NCBI GenBank assembly: GCA_947346365.1
Contig: CANAAV010000015.1
Location: 1-63,924 of the forward strand
Source: an uncultured Flavonifractor sp.
GTDB taxonomy: Bacteria; Bacillota; Clostridia; Oscillospirales; Oscillospiraceae
Length of the DNA stretch: 63,924 bases
Direction of reading: 5' to 3'
Numbering within the stretch: position 1 is the stretch's first letter; every line of letters begins with the position of its first letter. Positions 33,086-41,459 of this stretch are shown one piece after another. Below the pieces are notes generated by a model, which ran no database searches, had not been told where the DNA came from, and saw only the letters and a list, made by a program, of their open reading frames with translations. The translations under genes were made by a program, and so were the position numbers.

Positions 33086-33532
33086 ATGACCCATCAGCAG
33101 CTTTGGGCGGCCTGTAAGGCCGCTGGCGCCGCCGCCGGGGACAGGTATGAGGCGTGGCGCTACGGCGGCGAAGCGGACGCACTGGCGGAGCTGACCCGTA
33201 CCGGGGTCAAGACCGCCACGGCCAGCGCCGGGTTCTGGTACGAAACGGGGGAGGAGCCGGCGCCCCGGGTCGGGGCGTACAGCGTAGTGCTTGACAGCCG
33301 GGAGGAGGCGGTGTGCGTCATCCGCACCACAAGGGTGTATACCGTTCCCTTTGACCGGGTGTCCGCCGGACACGCCTTTAAGGAGGGGGAGGGCGAGCGC
33401 TCGCTGGCCTACTGGCGGCGGGTGCACGAAGATTTTTTCCGGAATGAGCTGGCCCGGGCGGGGCTGGAGTTTTCGCCGTCCATGCCCGTGGTGTGCGAGG
33501 AGTTTGAAGTGGTCTACCCGCCCGCTGATTGA
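33086..33532 (+). CDS. ASCH-domain protein
   Basis: A 148-residue protein of the ASCH group, a small beta-barrel fold related to PUA that binds RNA or nucleotides. Visible family features are GVKTATASAGFWYETGEEPA at the start of the barrel, LDSREEAVCVIRTTRVYTV and the GEGERSLAYWRRVHEDFF helix. Bacterial relatives include an N4-acetylcytidine amidohydrolase, but most have no known role. It lies between the T-box and alaS, 46 bases before the alaS start, so its expression rises when alanyl-tRNA is uncharged. Confidence 0.82.
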   Translation: MTHQQLWAACKAAGAAAGDRYEAWRYGGEADALAELTRTGVKTATASAGFWYETGEEPAPRVGAYSVVLDSREEAVCVIRTTRVYTVPFDRVSAGHAFKEGEGERSLAYWRRVHEDFFRNELARAGLEFSPSMPVVCEEFEVVYPPAD

Positions 33533-33578
33533 GCGAGTGAGCGCAATAAAGTATGAAAATATATTGGAGGTAATTCCC

Positions 33579-36254
33579 ATGTACGATCCCAAACCTTACG
33601 GCCTGAACGAGCTGCGGGAGATGTTCCTGAAGTTCTTCGAGACCAAAGGCCATCTGCGCCTGCCCAGCTTTTCCCTGATTCCCCAGAACGACGCGTCCCT
33701 GCTGCTGATCAATTCCGGCATGGCCCCGATGAAGCCGTGGTTCACCGGGGAGGAGGAGCCCCCCCGCCGACGTGTCACCACCTGCCAAAAGTGCATCCGC
33801 ACCGGTGATATTGAAAACATCGGCCACACCGCCCGCCACGGCACCTATTTTGAGATGCTGGGGAATTTCTCCTTTGGCGATTATTTTAAGACCGAGGCCA
33901 TTCACTGGGCCTGGGAGTTTTTGACCTCTCCGGAGTGGGTGGGCCTGGACCCGGAGCGGCTGTATCCCTCCGTCTTTGCCGGGAATGAGACCACCCCCGC
34001 CGACGGGGAGGCCTTCCGCATCTGGAATGAGGAGATCGGCATACCGGCCGAGCGCATCTTTAAATTTGGCAAAGCGGACAATTTCTGGGAGCACGGCTCC
34101 GGCCCCTGCGGCCCCTGCTCGGAGATCTACTATGACCGGGGAGAGCAGTGGGGCTGCGGAAAGCCCGGCTGCACCGTGGGCTGCGACTGTGACCGCTATA
34201 TTGAGGTGTGGAACGTGGTGTTCTCCCAGTTTGACAACGATGGGGAGGGCCATTACGAAGAGCTGAAGCAGAAGAATATCGACACCGGCATGGGCCTGGA
34301 GCGGCTGGCCTGTGTCTGTCAGGGAGTGGCCTCCCTTTTTGACGTGGATACGGTGATGAACATTACCAACAAGGTCAGCGAAATTACCGGCGCCCATTAT
34401 GGCGAGAGCGCCGCCAAGGATGTGTCCCTGCGGGTGATTACCGACCATATCCGCTCGGCTACCTTTATGATCTGCGACGGGGTGTTGCCCTCCAACGAGG
34501 GCCGGGGCTACGTGCTGCGCCGTCTGCTGCGCCGGGCGGCCCGCCACGGCAAGCTGCTGGGGGTCAACGAGCCCTTCCTGTATCAGGTCTGTGACACTGT
34601 GGTGAGTGAAAACGAGGGCCATTACCCCGAGCTGCGGGAGCGGCAGGGTTATATCACTAAGGTCATCCGCACCGAGGAGGAGAACTTTGCCCGCACCATC
34701 GACGGCGGCATGAAAATCTATGACGAGATGCTCTCCGGGCACAAAGCGCAGGGGGAGAGCGTGTTCTCCGGGGCGGACGCCTTCAAGCTTTACGACACCT
34801 ACGGCTTCCCCATCGACCTGACCATTGAGATGGCCGCCGAGCAGGGGCTCAGCGTGGACGAGAAGGCCTTCCAGGCGCTTATGCAGGAGCAGAAAGAGCG
34901 GGCCCGCAAGGCTCGGGAGGCCCTGGGGGATCTGGGCTGGGCCGGCGTGGAATTTGGCAAGGAGGTCCCGGCGACCGAATTTATGGGCTATGAAAGCCAC
35001 GACGTCAATGGGGCGAAGGTTGTGGCCCTGGTGGTGGAGAACGAGCAGGCCGAGGCCATGATGCCCGGCGTAGAGGGCATTGTGGTGTTGGACAAGACCC
35101 CCTTCTATGCGGAGATGGGCGGCCAGGTGGCCGACCACGGGACGATTGCCGGCAGCGGCGGCGGATTGTTCCAGGTTACCGACGTGCAGAAAAACAAGGG
35201 CGGCAAATATATGCACTACGGCAAGATGGCGCAGGGCAGTCTCAAGCTGGGTGATACCGTCCACGCTCAGATCGACACAGAGCGCCGCCAGGCCGTCATG
35301 CGGGCCCACTCCGCCACCCATATGCTGGACGCGGCTCTGAAGATAGTGCTGGGAGAGCATGTCCACCAGGCGGGCAGCCTGGTGGAGCCGGACCGCCTGC
35401 GCTTTGACTTTACCCATTTTGAAGCGGTGACCCCCAAGCAGCTATCCCAGGTCAGCCGTATCGTCAATGAGAATATTCTCAGCGGAGCGCCGGTGGTTAC
35501 CGAGGTTCTGCCCATTGAGCAGGCCAAGCAGAAGGGGGCCGTGGCCGTATTTGGCGAGAAGTACGGCGATGTGGTGCGCGTGGTGGAGATGGGGGATTTT
35601 TCCATGGAGTTCTGCGGCGGCACTCACCTGGACAACACCGCCAAGGCGGGGGTGTTCCACATCGACAGCGAGTTTTCCGTGGCCTCCGGCGTGCGCCGGA
35701 TTGAGGCGTCTACAGGGCTTGTGACGCTGGAGACCCTCAACCGCAATCAAGAGATGCTGTTCCAGGCGGCGGCGGCCCTGAAAACCCGTCCGGTTGAGCT
35801 GCGCAATAAGATTGCCCAGACGATGGATGAGCTGCGGGAGCTGCGCCGGTCTTTGGAGAAATTCAAGGCCAAGGAGGCCGCCGGAGAGACCGAGCGTATC
35901 CTCTTCGGAGCCCACGAGGTGGGCGGGCTGCGGGTGCTTACCGCCACGGTGCCCGACGCCGACGCAGCCAAGCTGCGCCAGATGGGAGACGCTCTGCGCG
36001 GCAAGGCGGACAATGTAGTGGCGGTGCTGGCCAGCATCACGGGAGAGAAGATTACTTTCCTGGCCTCCTGCGGCAAGGAGGCTGTGGCCCGGGGCGTCAA
36101 GGCCGGGGACATTATCAAGCAGGTATCGGCCATTGCCGGGGGCTCCGGCGGCGGCAAGCCGGACTCCGCCATGGGCGGCGGCAAGGACCCGCTGATGGTG
36201 GACAACGCTCTGGCGATGGTAGACAACTTTGTGAATATGAAGCTGAAAGGGTAA
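33579..36254 (+). CDS. alaS: alanine-tRNA ligase
   Basis: An 891-residue AlaRS. The class II catalytic core has motif-rich segments FFETKGHLRLPSFSLIP and RTGDIENIGHTARHGTYFEM. The tRNA-recognition region, the editing domain with its zinc-binding HSATHMLDAAL and CGGTHLDNTAKAG segments, and the C-terminal DHHA1 domain (GKADNVVAVLASITGEKITF and a Gly-rich tail) are all present. It charges tRNA-Ala and clears Ser/Gly mischarging. The ATG at 33579 follows TTGGAGG; upstream codons belong to the ASCH gene and leader and are not part of the protein. It is controlled by the T-box at 32814. Confidence 0.97.
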   Translation: MYDPKPYGLNELREMFLKFFETKGHLRLPSFSLIPQNDASLLLINSGMAPMKPWFTGEEEPPRRRVTTCQKCIRTGDIENIGHTARHGTYFEMLGNFSFGDYFKTEAIHWAWEFLTSPEWVGLDPERLYPSVFAGNETTPADGEAFRIWNEEIGIPAERIFKFGKADNFWEHGSGPCGPCSEIYYDRGEQWGCGKPGCTVGCDCDRYIEVWNVVFSQFDNDGEGHYEELKQKNIDTGMGLERLACVCQGVASLFDVDTVMNITNKVSEITGAHYGESAAKDVSLRVITDHIRSATFMICDGVLPSNEGRGYVLRRLLRRAARHGKLLGVNEPFLYQVCDTVVSENEGHYPELRERQGYITKVIRTEEENFARTIDGGMKIYDEMLSGHKAQGESVFSGADAFKLYDTYGFPIDLTIEMAAEQGLSVDEKAFQALMQEQKERARKAREALGDLGWAGVEFGKEVPATEFMGYESHDVNGAKVVALVVENEQAEAMMPGVEGIVVLDKTPFYAEMGGQVADHGTIAGSGGGLFQVTDVQKNKGGKYMHYGKMAQGSLKLGDTVHAQIDTERRQAVMRAHSATHMLDAALKIVLGEHVHQAGSLVEPDRLRFDFTHFEAVTPKQLSQVSRIVNENILSGAPVVTEVLPIEQAKQKGAVAVFGEKYGDVVRVVEMGDFSMEFCGGTHLDNTAKAGVFHIDSEFSVASGVRRIEASTGLVTLETLNRNQEMLFQAAAALKTRPVELRNKIAQTMDELRELRRSLEKFKAKEAAGETERILFGAHEVGGLRVLTATVPDADAAKLRQMGDALRGKADNVVAVLASITGEKITFLASCGKEAVARGVKAGDIIKQVSAIAGGSGGGKPDSAMGGGKDPLMVDNALAMVDNFVNMKLKG
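36176..36208. repeat. 33-base direct repeat, copy 1 (inside alaS 3' end)
   Basis: This stretch codes GGKDPLMVDNA near the AlaRS C-terminus. An identical 33-base copy lies at 36357-36389. Confidence 0.95.
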
Positions 36255-36356
36255 GCCGCCGCCCAGCGAGTGAAAGCGAAGCGCGCAGGGCGAATTGACT
36301 TCGCCCGAGCCGTTCAGAGCCGATGGGGCCCCCGCGAGACAGGTTCTGCGGGGGAA

Positions 36357-36389
36357 CGGCGGCAAGGACCCGCTGATGGTGGACAACGC
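36357..36389. repeat. 33-base direct repeat, copy 2 (before the DUF4250 gene)
   Basis: A perfect copy of 36176-36208 sits in the gap between alaS and the DUF4250 gene, 23 bases before that gene's start and in the same frame as it. A 7-base-pair hairpin (CCCCCGC at 36329-36335, GCGGGGG at 36348-36354) lies just upstream of the copy. Confidence 0.95.
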
Positions 36390-36411
36390 ATTAGAAGAGG
36401 AGGTCTTGCTT

Positions 36412-36594
36412 ATGCTTCCCCAAGATCCCAACATTCTGCTCAGCTATGTGAACACCAAGCTCCGGGACCAGTACGGCAGTCTGGAGGGTCTGTGTGAAGA
36501 TCTAGGTGCAGACCCTGGACAGGTGGTCCGGGACCTGGCTGGGCTTGGCTATCGCTACGACTGTGAGCGCAATCAGTTTATGCCTATTTCGTGA
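36412..36594 (+). CDS. DUF4250-family small protein
   Basis: A 60-residue protein (MLPQDPNILLSYVNTKLRDQ, then YGSLEGLCEDLGADPGQVV and YRYDCERNQF) that matches the clostridial DUF4250 family along its whole length. It looks like a small helix-turn-helix-like fold; the function is unknown. The ATG at 36412 is preceded by AGAGGAGG. An in-frame upstream extension through the duplicated alaS segment is open but not expected, because relatives start at MLP. It is probably co-transcribed with alaS and the HIT gene. Confidence 0.82.
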   Translation: MLPQDPNILLSYVNTKLRDQYGSLEGLCEDLGADPGQVVRDLAGLGYRYDCERNQFMPIS

Positions 36595-36611
36595 AAAGGA
36601 GGGTTTTCAAC

Positions 36612-36950
36612 ATGTCCGACTGCTTATTCTGCAAAATCATTGCCGGGGAGATTCCGTCCAATAAAGCCTACGAGGACGGTCAATGTTTGGCTTTCTACGA
36701 TATTGATCCTCAGGCGCCCACCCATCTTTTGGTGATTCCAAAGGAGCACATCCCCTCCTGCGGGGTGGTTACCCCGGAGAATTCTGCCGTGGTGGCCCAC
36801 ATCTTTGAGGTGATTTCCAGGCTCACCGCCCAGCTTGGAATCAGTCAGTTCCGGGTGGTCTCTAACTGTGGGGAGGCCGCAGGCCAGAGCGTTCCTCACC
36901 TGCATTTCCACGTGCTGGCGGGCCGGGACATGACTTGGCCGCCGGGTTAA
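36612..36950 (+). CDS. HIT-family nucleotide-binding hydrolase
   Basis: A 112-residue HIT protein of the Hint/HinT branch: N-terminal zinc-type cysteines (CLFCKIIAGEIPS), an FYDIDPQAPTHLLVIPKEH core and the catalytic triad HLHFHVLAGRDM. Members hydrolyse adenosine phosphoramidates and related nucleotides. AAAAGGAGGG lies upstream of the ATG. It is the last gene of the alaS cluster, followed by a strong terminator at 36969. Confidence 0.92.
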   Translation: MSDCLFCKIIAGEIPSNKAYEDGQCLAFYDIDPQAPTHLLVIPKEHIPSCGVVTPENSAVVAHIFEVISRLTAQLGISQFRVVSNCGEAAGQSVPHLHFHVLAGRDMTWPPG

Positions 36951-36968
36951 GATCAAATAGCCCGCTGT

Positions 36969-37000
36969 AAAAGCCGGAAGGTAAAAACCTTCCGGCTTTT
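36969..37000. terminator. bidirectional-looking intrinsic terminator
   Basis: A 13-base-pair perfect stem AAAAGCCGGAAGG / CCTTCCGGCTTTT with loop TAAAAA. The flanking A and T runs serve both strands, but only the plus-strand gene upstream needs it. Confidence 0.85.
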
Positions 37001-37111
37001 ACGGTGGGGAGAAGCAGCATCGGCCCTGGAGAGGAAAATATTTCCATAAATGAGCCACATAGAGCGGAATTATCCGCGAGAACATGCCGAATGGTAGGAT
37101 TTTTTCGGGTG

Positions 37112-37336
37112 ATGTATATGTATTTCCGCCGAATTGGGGATATGAGAATTGACAGCGATAAGACGCAAAAAGAAGTAGCCGCCTATCTCCACATGGACGC
37201 GGGGGTCTACCGCCGTTATGAGAAAGGGGAGCGGGAGATCCCTGTGTGGGCGGTGATTCAGTTGGCTGAGCTCTACCAGACCAGCACGGATTACCTGCTG
37301 GGGCGCACAGACAACCCCTCGATGCCGCGGATGTAG
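37112..37336 (+). CDS. XRE-family helix-turn-helix regulator
   Basis: A 74-residue single-domain HTH_3 protein (MRIDSDKTQKEVAAYLHMDA, then GVYRRYEKGEREIPVWAVIQ and LAELYQTSTDYLLGRTD). This is the complete five-helix Cro/C1 fold with no effector domain. The start is taken at the ATG at 37112, with a weak AGGA site, so the exact N-terminus is uncertain. Its stop lies only 2 bases before comEC, making the two a likely operon. Confidence 0.82.
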   Translation: MYMYFRRIGDMRIDSDKTQKEVAAYLHMDAGVYRRYEKGEREIPVWAVIQLAELYQTSTDYLLGRTDNPSMPRM

Positions 37337-37338
37337 CG

Positions 37339-39621
37339 ATGCGCAGGCTGTGCTGGTTTGCGGCGCCCTTTTCCGCGGCGGTTTTCCTGGCAGTATACCT
37401 GCTGCCGGAGGAGATATGGATGATAGCGGGCGGGATATGTGCGCTCCTTGCGCTGCCGGGCCTGCTGCTGCGGGGCGGAGAGAGGGTGCGCTGGATGGCC
37501 GCGGCCTTGGGGCTGGCGGCCGGACTGTGCTGGAGTGGGCTGTACAGCACACTGTTCCATTCCCCCGCCCGGGCTTTGGCGGGGCGGGAGGAGACGGTCT
37601 CGGCGGTGGTGAAGCAGTGGCCCACGCAAAGCCGCTATGGCTGCGCGGCAGTGGTGCAGATCCGGACCCCGGAGGGCCGGACGGTTCACGCGCTGCTCTA
37701 CCTGAGCCCTGCGGAGCATGTCCCGCTGCCAGAGCTGCGCCCGGGAGACGTATTGACGGTTCAAGCCCAGTTCCGGCTGGCGAATACCGCCGGCGGAGTG
37801 GAGAGCACCTATTATTATTCCAAGAATATCCAACTGATTGCCTATGCTGACGAAGCGTTGGTAGAGCGGCCGGAGCGCATCCCGCTGGGCTGCTGGCCCG
37901 CCTATGTGTCTCAGGCGCTGCGGGAGAGCATTGCCCGCATTTTCCCGGAAAAGGCGGCGCCGCTGGTCACCGCCTTGGTGACAGGAGAGAGGACGCTGCT
38001 TTCCGCAGGAGCGTACTCTGCCCTGCGCCGGACAGGACTGGCGCACGTGATTGTGGTGTCCGGACTGCATGTGTCTTTTCTGGTGAGCGTGCTGTCCTTT
38101 GTGCTGGGCAGGAACCGGAAACGGACGGCGGCAGCGGGAATTGGGCTGATGTTCTTTTTCGCGGCGGTGGCCGGAAACACGCCCTCCATCCTGCGGGCGG
38201 CGTTTATGCACAGTATGCTGCTTCTGGCTCCCCTGGTAGACCGGGAGGAGGACCGGCCCACCTCTCTGGCAGCCATTCTGTTGCTTGTGCTGGTGTGGAA
38301 TCCCTACGCCGCCGCCAGCATATCGCTTCAGCTCTCCTTTGCCGCCGTGGCGGGGATCTACCTTCTGGGTGATCCCCTGTACTGCCGCTGGACGCGGCGG
38401 ATTTCCCCAGGCGGCCGACTGGCGCAAAGGGTAGCGCGTCCTGTGTTGGGAACGCTGGCGGCCTCTATTGGGGCGGCGGTTTTTACCATACCGCTGACAG
38501 TGTGGCACTTTGACAGCATCTCGCTGGTATCGCCGCTGGCCAACTTGCTGGCCTTTTGGGCCGTATCTGTTACATTTGTGGCGGGGCTGTGCTTGGCGCT
38601 GCTGGGCCTGCTTTTGCCGGGGCCGGCCGCGGCAGCGGCGCGGCTGGTGAGCTTTGGGGCAGATTGGATTGAGTGGATAACCCGGACGCTGGCCCGTCTC
38701 CCCTTTGTGGCCGTGGGACTGGGTTCGGTCTATCTGCGGCTGTGGCTGCTGCTGGCGTATGCCCTGCTGGCCCTGTGGCTGTTGTGGCGGGGTGAAAAGA
38801 AACGTTTTTGGTTTCCGGTGGGAACCGGGGCGCTGTGTCTGTGCGCAGCGCTGGCCTTCCATACCGCGAGCCACCGCAGCGTGGCACTGAGCATATCGGT
38901 GCTGGACGTGGGACAGGGACTGTGCGTGGCGGTTTGCTCCGGGGAAGAGAACGTGCTGGTGGACTGCGGCGGAGCCGGAGGGCTGGACGCGGGAGACACG
39001 GCGGCAGATTATTTGCAGGATCTGGGCTTTATGCGCCTGGACCGGCTGATTTTAACCCACTACCATTCCGACCACGCCGGAGGCGTGCCTCAGCTGATGG
39101 AGCGGATGGAGGTGGGAGAGCTGGTGCTGCCCGCAGTGACGCCGAAGGAACCGCTGCGCCGGGAGATCGAGGAGCTGGCCCTCCGGCACGGGACCGGCAT
39201 CCGCTGGGTGGCAGAGGATACGGTAATTTCTCTGGGGGACGCGCGTTTGCGCGTGTATGCCCCGCTGGGGGCGGGGAGCGCCAATGAGGAGGGGCTGTCG
39301 GTGCTGTGCAGCAGCGGGAGCTTTGACATGCTGATTACTGGAGATATGGATGCGGTCACGGAGAAGCGCCTGGTGAAATATGGGAACCTGCCTGACATCG
39401 AGCTGCTGGTAGCGGGCCACCACGGCTCGAAATACGCATCTTCAGAGGAACTGCTTTTGGCTACAGCGCCGGAATATGCCGTGATTTCGGTGGGATATAA
39501 CCGCTATGGACACCCGGCGCCGGAGACGTTAGAGCGCCTGGCGGCCGCAGGGTGTGAGATCTACCGTACCGACTGGATGGGGACGGTGGCTGTCACAGTG
39601 CGCGGCGGAGACGGGCCATAG
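37339..39621 (+). CDS. comEC: ComEC/Rec2 DNA-uptake channel protein
   Basis: A 760-residue membrane protein with N-terminal helices and an OB-like soluble segment. The central competence domain (about 195-480; VTALVTGERTLLSAGAYSAL, HVIVVSGLHVSFLVSVLSF) and a C-terminal metallo-beta-lactamase domain (about 505-760; SVLDVGQGLCVAV, LTHYHSDHAGG, AGHHGSKYASS) follow. Natural transformation systems use ComEC to pass single-stranded DNA across the membrane, and the C-terminal domain may degrade the other strand. No other competence genes are in view. It follows the XRE gene immediately. Confidence 0.93.
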   Translation: MRRLCWFAAPFSAAVFLAVYLLPEEIWMIAGGICALLALPGLLLRGGERVRWMAAALGLAAGLCWSGLYSTLFHSPARALAGREETVSAVVKQWPTQSRYGCAAVVQIRTPEGRTVHALLYLSPAEHVPLPELRPGDVLTVQAQFRLANTAGGVESTYYYSKNIQLIAYADEALVERPERIPLGCWPAYVSQALRESIARIFPEKAAPLVTALVTGERTLLSAGAYSALRRTGLAHVIVVSGLHVSFLVSVLSFVLGRNRKRTAAAGIGLMFFFAAVAGNTPSILRAAFMHSMLLLAPLVDREEDRPTSLAAILLLVLVWNPYAAASISLQLSFAAVAGIYLLGDPLYCRWTRRISPGGRLAQRVARPVLGTLAASIGAAVFTIPLTVWHFDSISLVSPLANLLAFWAVSVTFVAGLCLALLGLLLPGPAAAAARLVSFGADWIEWITRTLARLPFVAVGLGSVYLRLWLLLAYALLALWLLWRGEKKRFWFPVGTGALCLCAALAFHTASHRSVALSISVLDVGQGLCVAVCSGEENVLVDCGGAGGLDAGDTAADYLQDLGFMRLDRLILTHYHSDHAGGVPQLMERMEVGELVLPAVTPKEPLRREIEELALRHGTGIRWVAEDTVISLGDARLRVYAPLGAGSANEEGLSVLCSSGSFDMLITGDMDAVTEKRLVKYGNLPDIELLVAGHHGSKYASSEELLLATAPEYAVISVGYNRYGHPAPETLERLAAAGCEIYRTDWMGTVAVTVRGGDGP

Positions 39622-39624
39622 ATT

Positions 39625-39653
39625 TTGACAAACACAGGGCGGCATAGTATAAT
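39625..39653 (+). promoter_or_regulatory. consensus promoter before holA
   Basis: TTGACA (39625-39630) and TATAAT (39648-39653) are separated by 17 bases, a perfect sigma-A promoter starting 3 bases after the comEC stop. The holA start is 33 bases downstream of the -10 box. Confidence 0.9.
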
Positions 39654-39685
39654 GCTGACATCTGCCAGAGAGAAGAGGGAATACG

Positions 39686-40723
39686 ATGCCGCCCAAGGGA
39701 AATACGTCGAACGCCGCGTACCAGAAGCTGAAAAAGGACATCCGGGAGGACCGCATTGGCCGCTTGTACGTCTTTCATGGGGAAGAGGCCTACCTGCGGG
39801 ATTTTTACCTGGGGGAGATGAAAAAAAAGCTCTTGCCCGCAGGTATGGAGGCGTTCAACCTGCATACCCTCAGCGGCAGGGAATTTGATGCTAAGAGCCT
39901 GGAACAGATGGTGGACTGCCTGCCCATGATGGGACAGCGGACCATGGTTGTAGTGAATGACTATGATCTCTATAAAGGCGATAAGGAAGCGCTGGTGAAC
40001 CTGCTGGGCGCCTTGCCGGAATACGTATGCCTGATATTTGTGTACGATTTGATCGCGTATAAGGCCGACGCCCGCACCAAGCTGGCGGGGCTGCTGAAGG
40101 AGAAGGGCAGCGTAGTGGCCTTTAACCGGCAGGGACAGGGAGATCTGGTCAGCTGGATTTCCCGGCGGTTTCGTGCGATGGACCACGAGATCAGCAGCGA
40201 AGACGCCAAGTACCTTATTTTCCAGTGCGGCGAGCTGATGAACACCCTGATTTCGGAGATCGGAAAAATCGGGGCTTACGCGAAGGAGTTCCGGGTGACC
40301 CGGCGGGATATTGACGCGGTGGCCACGCCCCAGCTGGACGCGGTAGTGTTCCAGATGACTGACGCCATTGCAGCGGGGAACTTTGACAGGGCGGCCAGTG
40401 TGCTGGGGGAGCTGCTCCACATGCAGGAGCCGCCCATAAAGCTGCTGGCTGTACTGGGCCGGCAGATGCGGCAGCTCTATTCGGCCCGGCTGGCAATAGA
40501 GCATAGGCAGGGAACGGACTATCTGATGGAGCAGTGGGGTATGCGCAGCTCGTATCCGGCGGAGCGGCTGATGCAGTCGGCCCGGCGGTTCTCCCTGAGC
40601 TGGTGCCGCAGGGCGGTGGTCCGCTGCGGGGAGGCCGACCTGGCGATGAAGTCCACCGGGGACCCAGGCGAGGAGGTGCTGATAGACCTGCTCATGGAGC
40701 TGGCGGCGAAAAAAGGGGCGTAG
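39686..40723 (+). CDS. holA: DNA polymerase III delta subunit
   Basis: A 345-residue clamp-loader delta subunit: YVFHGEEAYLRDFYLGEMKK at the N-terminal AAA-like fold, a degenerate P-loop region as expected for delta, VVVNDYDLYKGDKEALVNLL, and the C-terminal collar helices (IKLLAVLGRQMRQLYSARLA). It opens the sliding clamp with the delta' and tau subunits. AGAGAAGAGGG lies before the ATG. It is followed by the Toprim protein with a 3-base gap. Confidence 0.92.
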   Translation: MPPKGNTSNAAYQKLKKDIREDRIGRLYVFHGEEAYLRDFYLGEMKKKLLPAGMEAFNLHTLSGREFDAKSLEQMVDCLPMMGQRTMVVVNDYDLYKGDKEALVNLLGALPEYVCLIFVYDLIAYKADARTKLAGLLKEKGSVVAFNRQGQGDLVSWISRRFRAMDHEISSEDAKYLIFQCGELMNTLISEIGKIGAYAKEFRVTRRDIDAVATPQLDAVVFQMTDAIAAGNFDRAASVLGELLHMQEPPIKLLAVLGRQMRQLYSARLAIEHRQGTDYLMEQWGMRSSYPAERLMQSARRFSLSWCRRAVVRCGEADLAMKSTGDPGEEVLIDLLMELAAKKGA

Positions 40724-40726
40724 GCT

Positions 40727-41323
40727 GTGCTGAAAATCAAAGAAGCCATTGTAGTGGAGGGCCGGTACGATAAAAATACTCTGGCCCAGCTGGTGGAAGG
40801 ATTAATCCTGACGACCAGTGGGTTTGGCATATTTAAGGACCGGGCCCAGCTGGAGCTGCTGCGCCGCGTAGCGGCGCGGCAGGGAGTGGTGGTACTCACC
40901 GACTCCGACGGCGCGGGCTTTGTGATCCGCAATTACCTAAAAGGGGTGCTGCCGCCGGAACAGGTCAAGCACGCTTATATCCCGGATATACGGGGCAAGG
41001 AGCGCCGGAAGGCCGCTCCGGGCAGGGAAGGCAAGCTGGGGGTGGAGGGGATGCGCCCCCAGGTGCTGGAGGCGGCGCTGCGGCAGGCGGGGGTCACGTT
41101 TTTAGAGGAGACGGCACAGGCGGCACAAAGCCGCAGCCCAATTACCAAGGGCGATCTGTTTGCGCTGGGGTTGTCCGGGGGAGCTGGGGCGTCGCTGCGG
41201 CGAAAGCGGCTGCTGGAGCATCTACAGCTGCCGGAGCATATGAGCGCCAACGCTTTATTGGAAATGCTCAACGCACTGTTTTCTTTAGAACAGCTGCGGG
41301 AAACTGTGAAAAAAATTTTTTGA
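40727..41323 (+). CDS. rnmV: Toprim-domain RNase M5-like protein
   Basis: A 198-residue protein with an N-terminal Toprim domain (KIKEAIVVEGRYDKNTL with the conserved Glu, VVVLTDSDGAGFVIRN with the DxD) and a C-terminal DUF4093 region (KGDLFALGLSGGAGASLRRK). In Firmicutes RNase M5 matures 5S rRNA precursors. Members of this length with the DUF4093 tail are usually called RNase M5-like, and direct proof for them is limited. The start is GTG at 40727. It shares the holA promoter. Confidence 0.85.
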   Translation: MLKIKEAIVVEGRYDKNTLAQLVEGLILTTSGFGIFKDRAQLELLRRVAARQGVVVLTDSDGAGFVIRNYLKGVLPPEQVKHAYIPDIRGKERRKAAPGREGKLGVEGMRPQVLEAALRQAGVTFLEETAQAAQSRSPITKGDLFALGLSGGAGASLRRKRLLEHLQLPEHMSANALLEMLNALFSLEQLRETVKKIF

Positions 41324-41339
41324 AAAAGGGAAAAACCAC

Positions 41340-41368
41340 TTGACGGGGCATAAGCATTGTGATATTGT
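41340..41368 (+). promoter_or_regulatory. promoter of the rubrerythrin/rubredoxin unit
   Basis: TTGACG (41340-41345) and TATTGT (41363-41368) are separated by 17 bases, beginning 17 bases after the upstream stop. The start codon is 92 bases beyond the -10 box. Confidence 0.65.
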
Positions 41369-41380
41369 ATCTAACAGGAA

Positions 41381-41395
41381 TAGGAATCATTACTG
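41381..41395 (+). promoter_or_regulatory. possible PerR/Fur-type operator
   Basis: TAGGAATCATTACTG matches the AATnATT core of the PerR box (consensus TTAnAATnATTnTAA) but not its outer bases. Its place just downstream of the -10 box of a peroxide-defence gene is right for a repressor site. Confidence 0.35.
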
Positions 41396-41459
41396 ATTGC
41401 TAATTTCAGGTAACAACAGGAAAACAAAAGTACTGATTATGTAGGAGGAAGAAGTTAGT

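Noticed and set aside
33291-33578. A 96-residue N-terminal extension of AlaRS
   Set aside because: The extra codons run through the ASCH gene in another frame. TTGGAGG and the conserved MYDPKPYGLNELREMF start fix the real start at 33579.
36295-36411. Longer start for the DUF4250 protein through the duplicated alaS segment
   Set aside because: The frame is open, but AGAGGAGG and the family's MLP start point to 36412.
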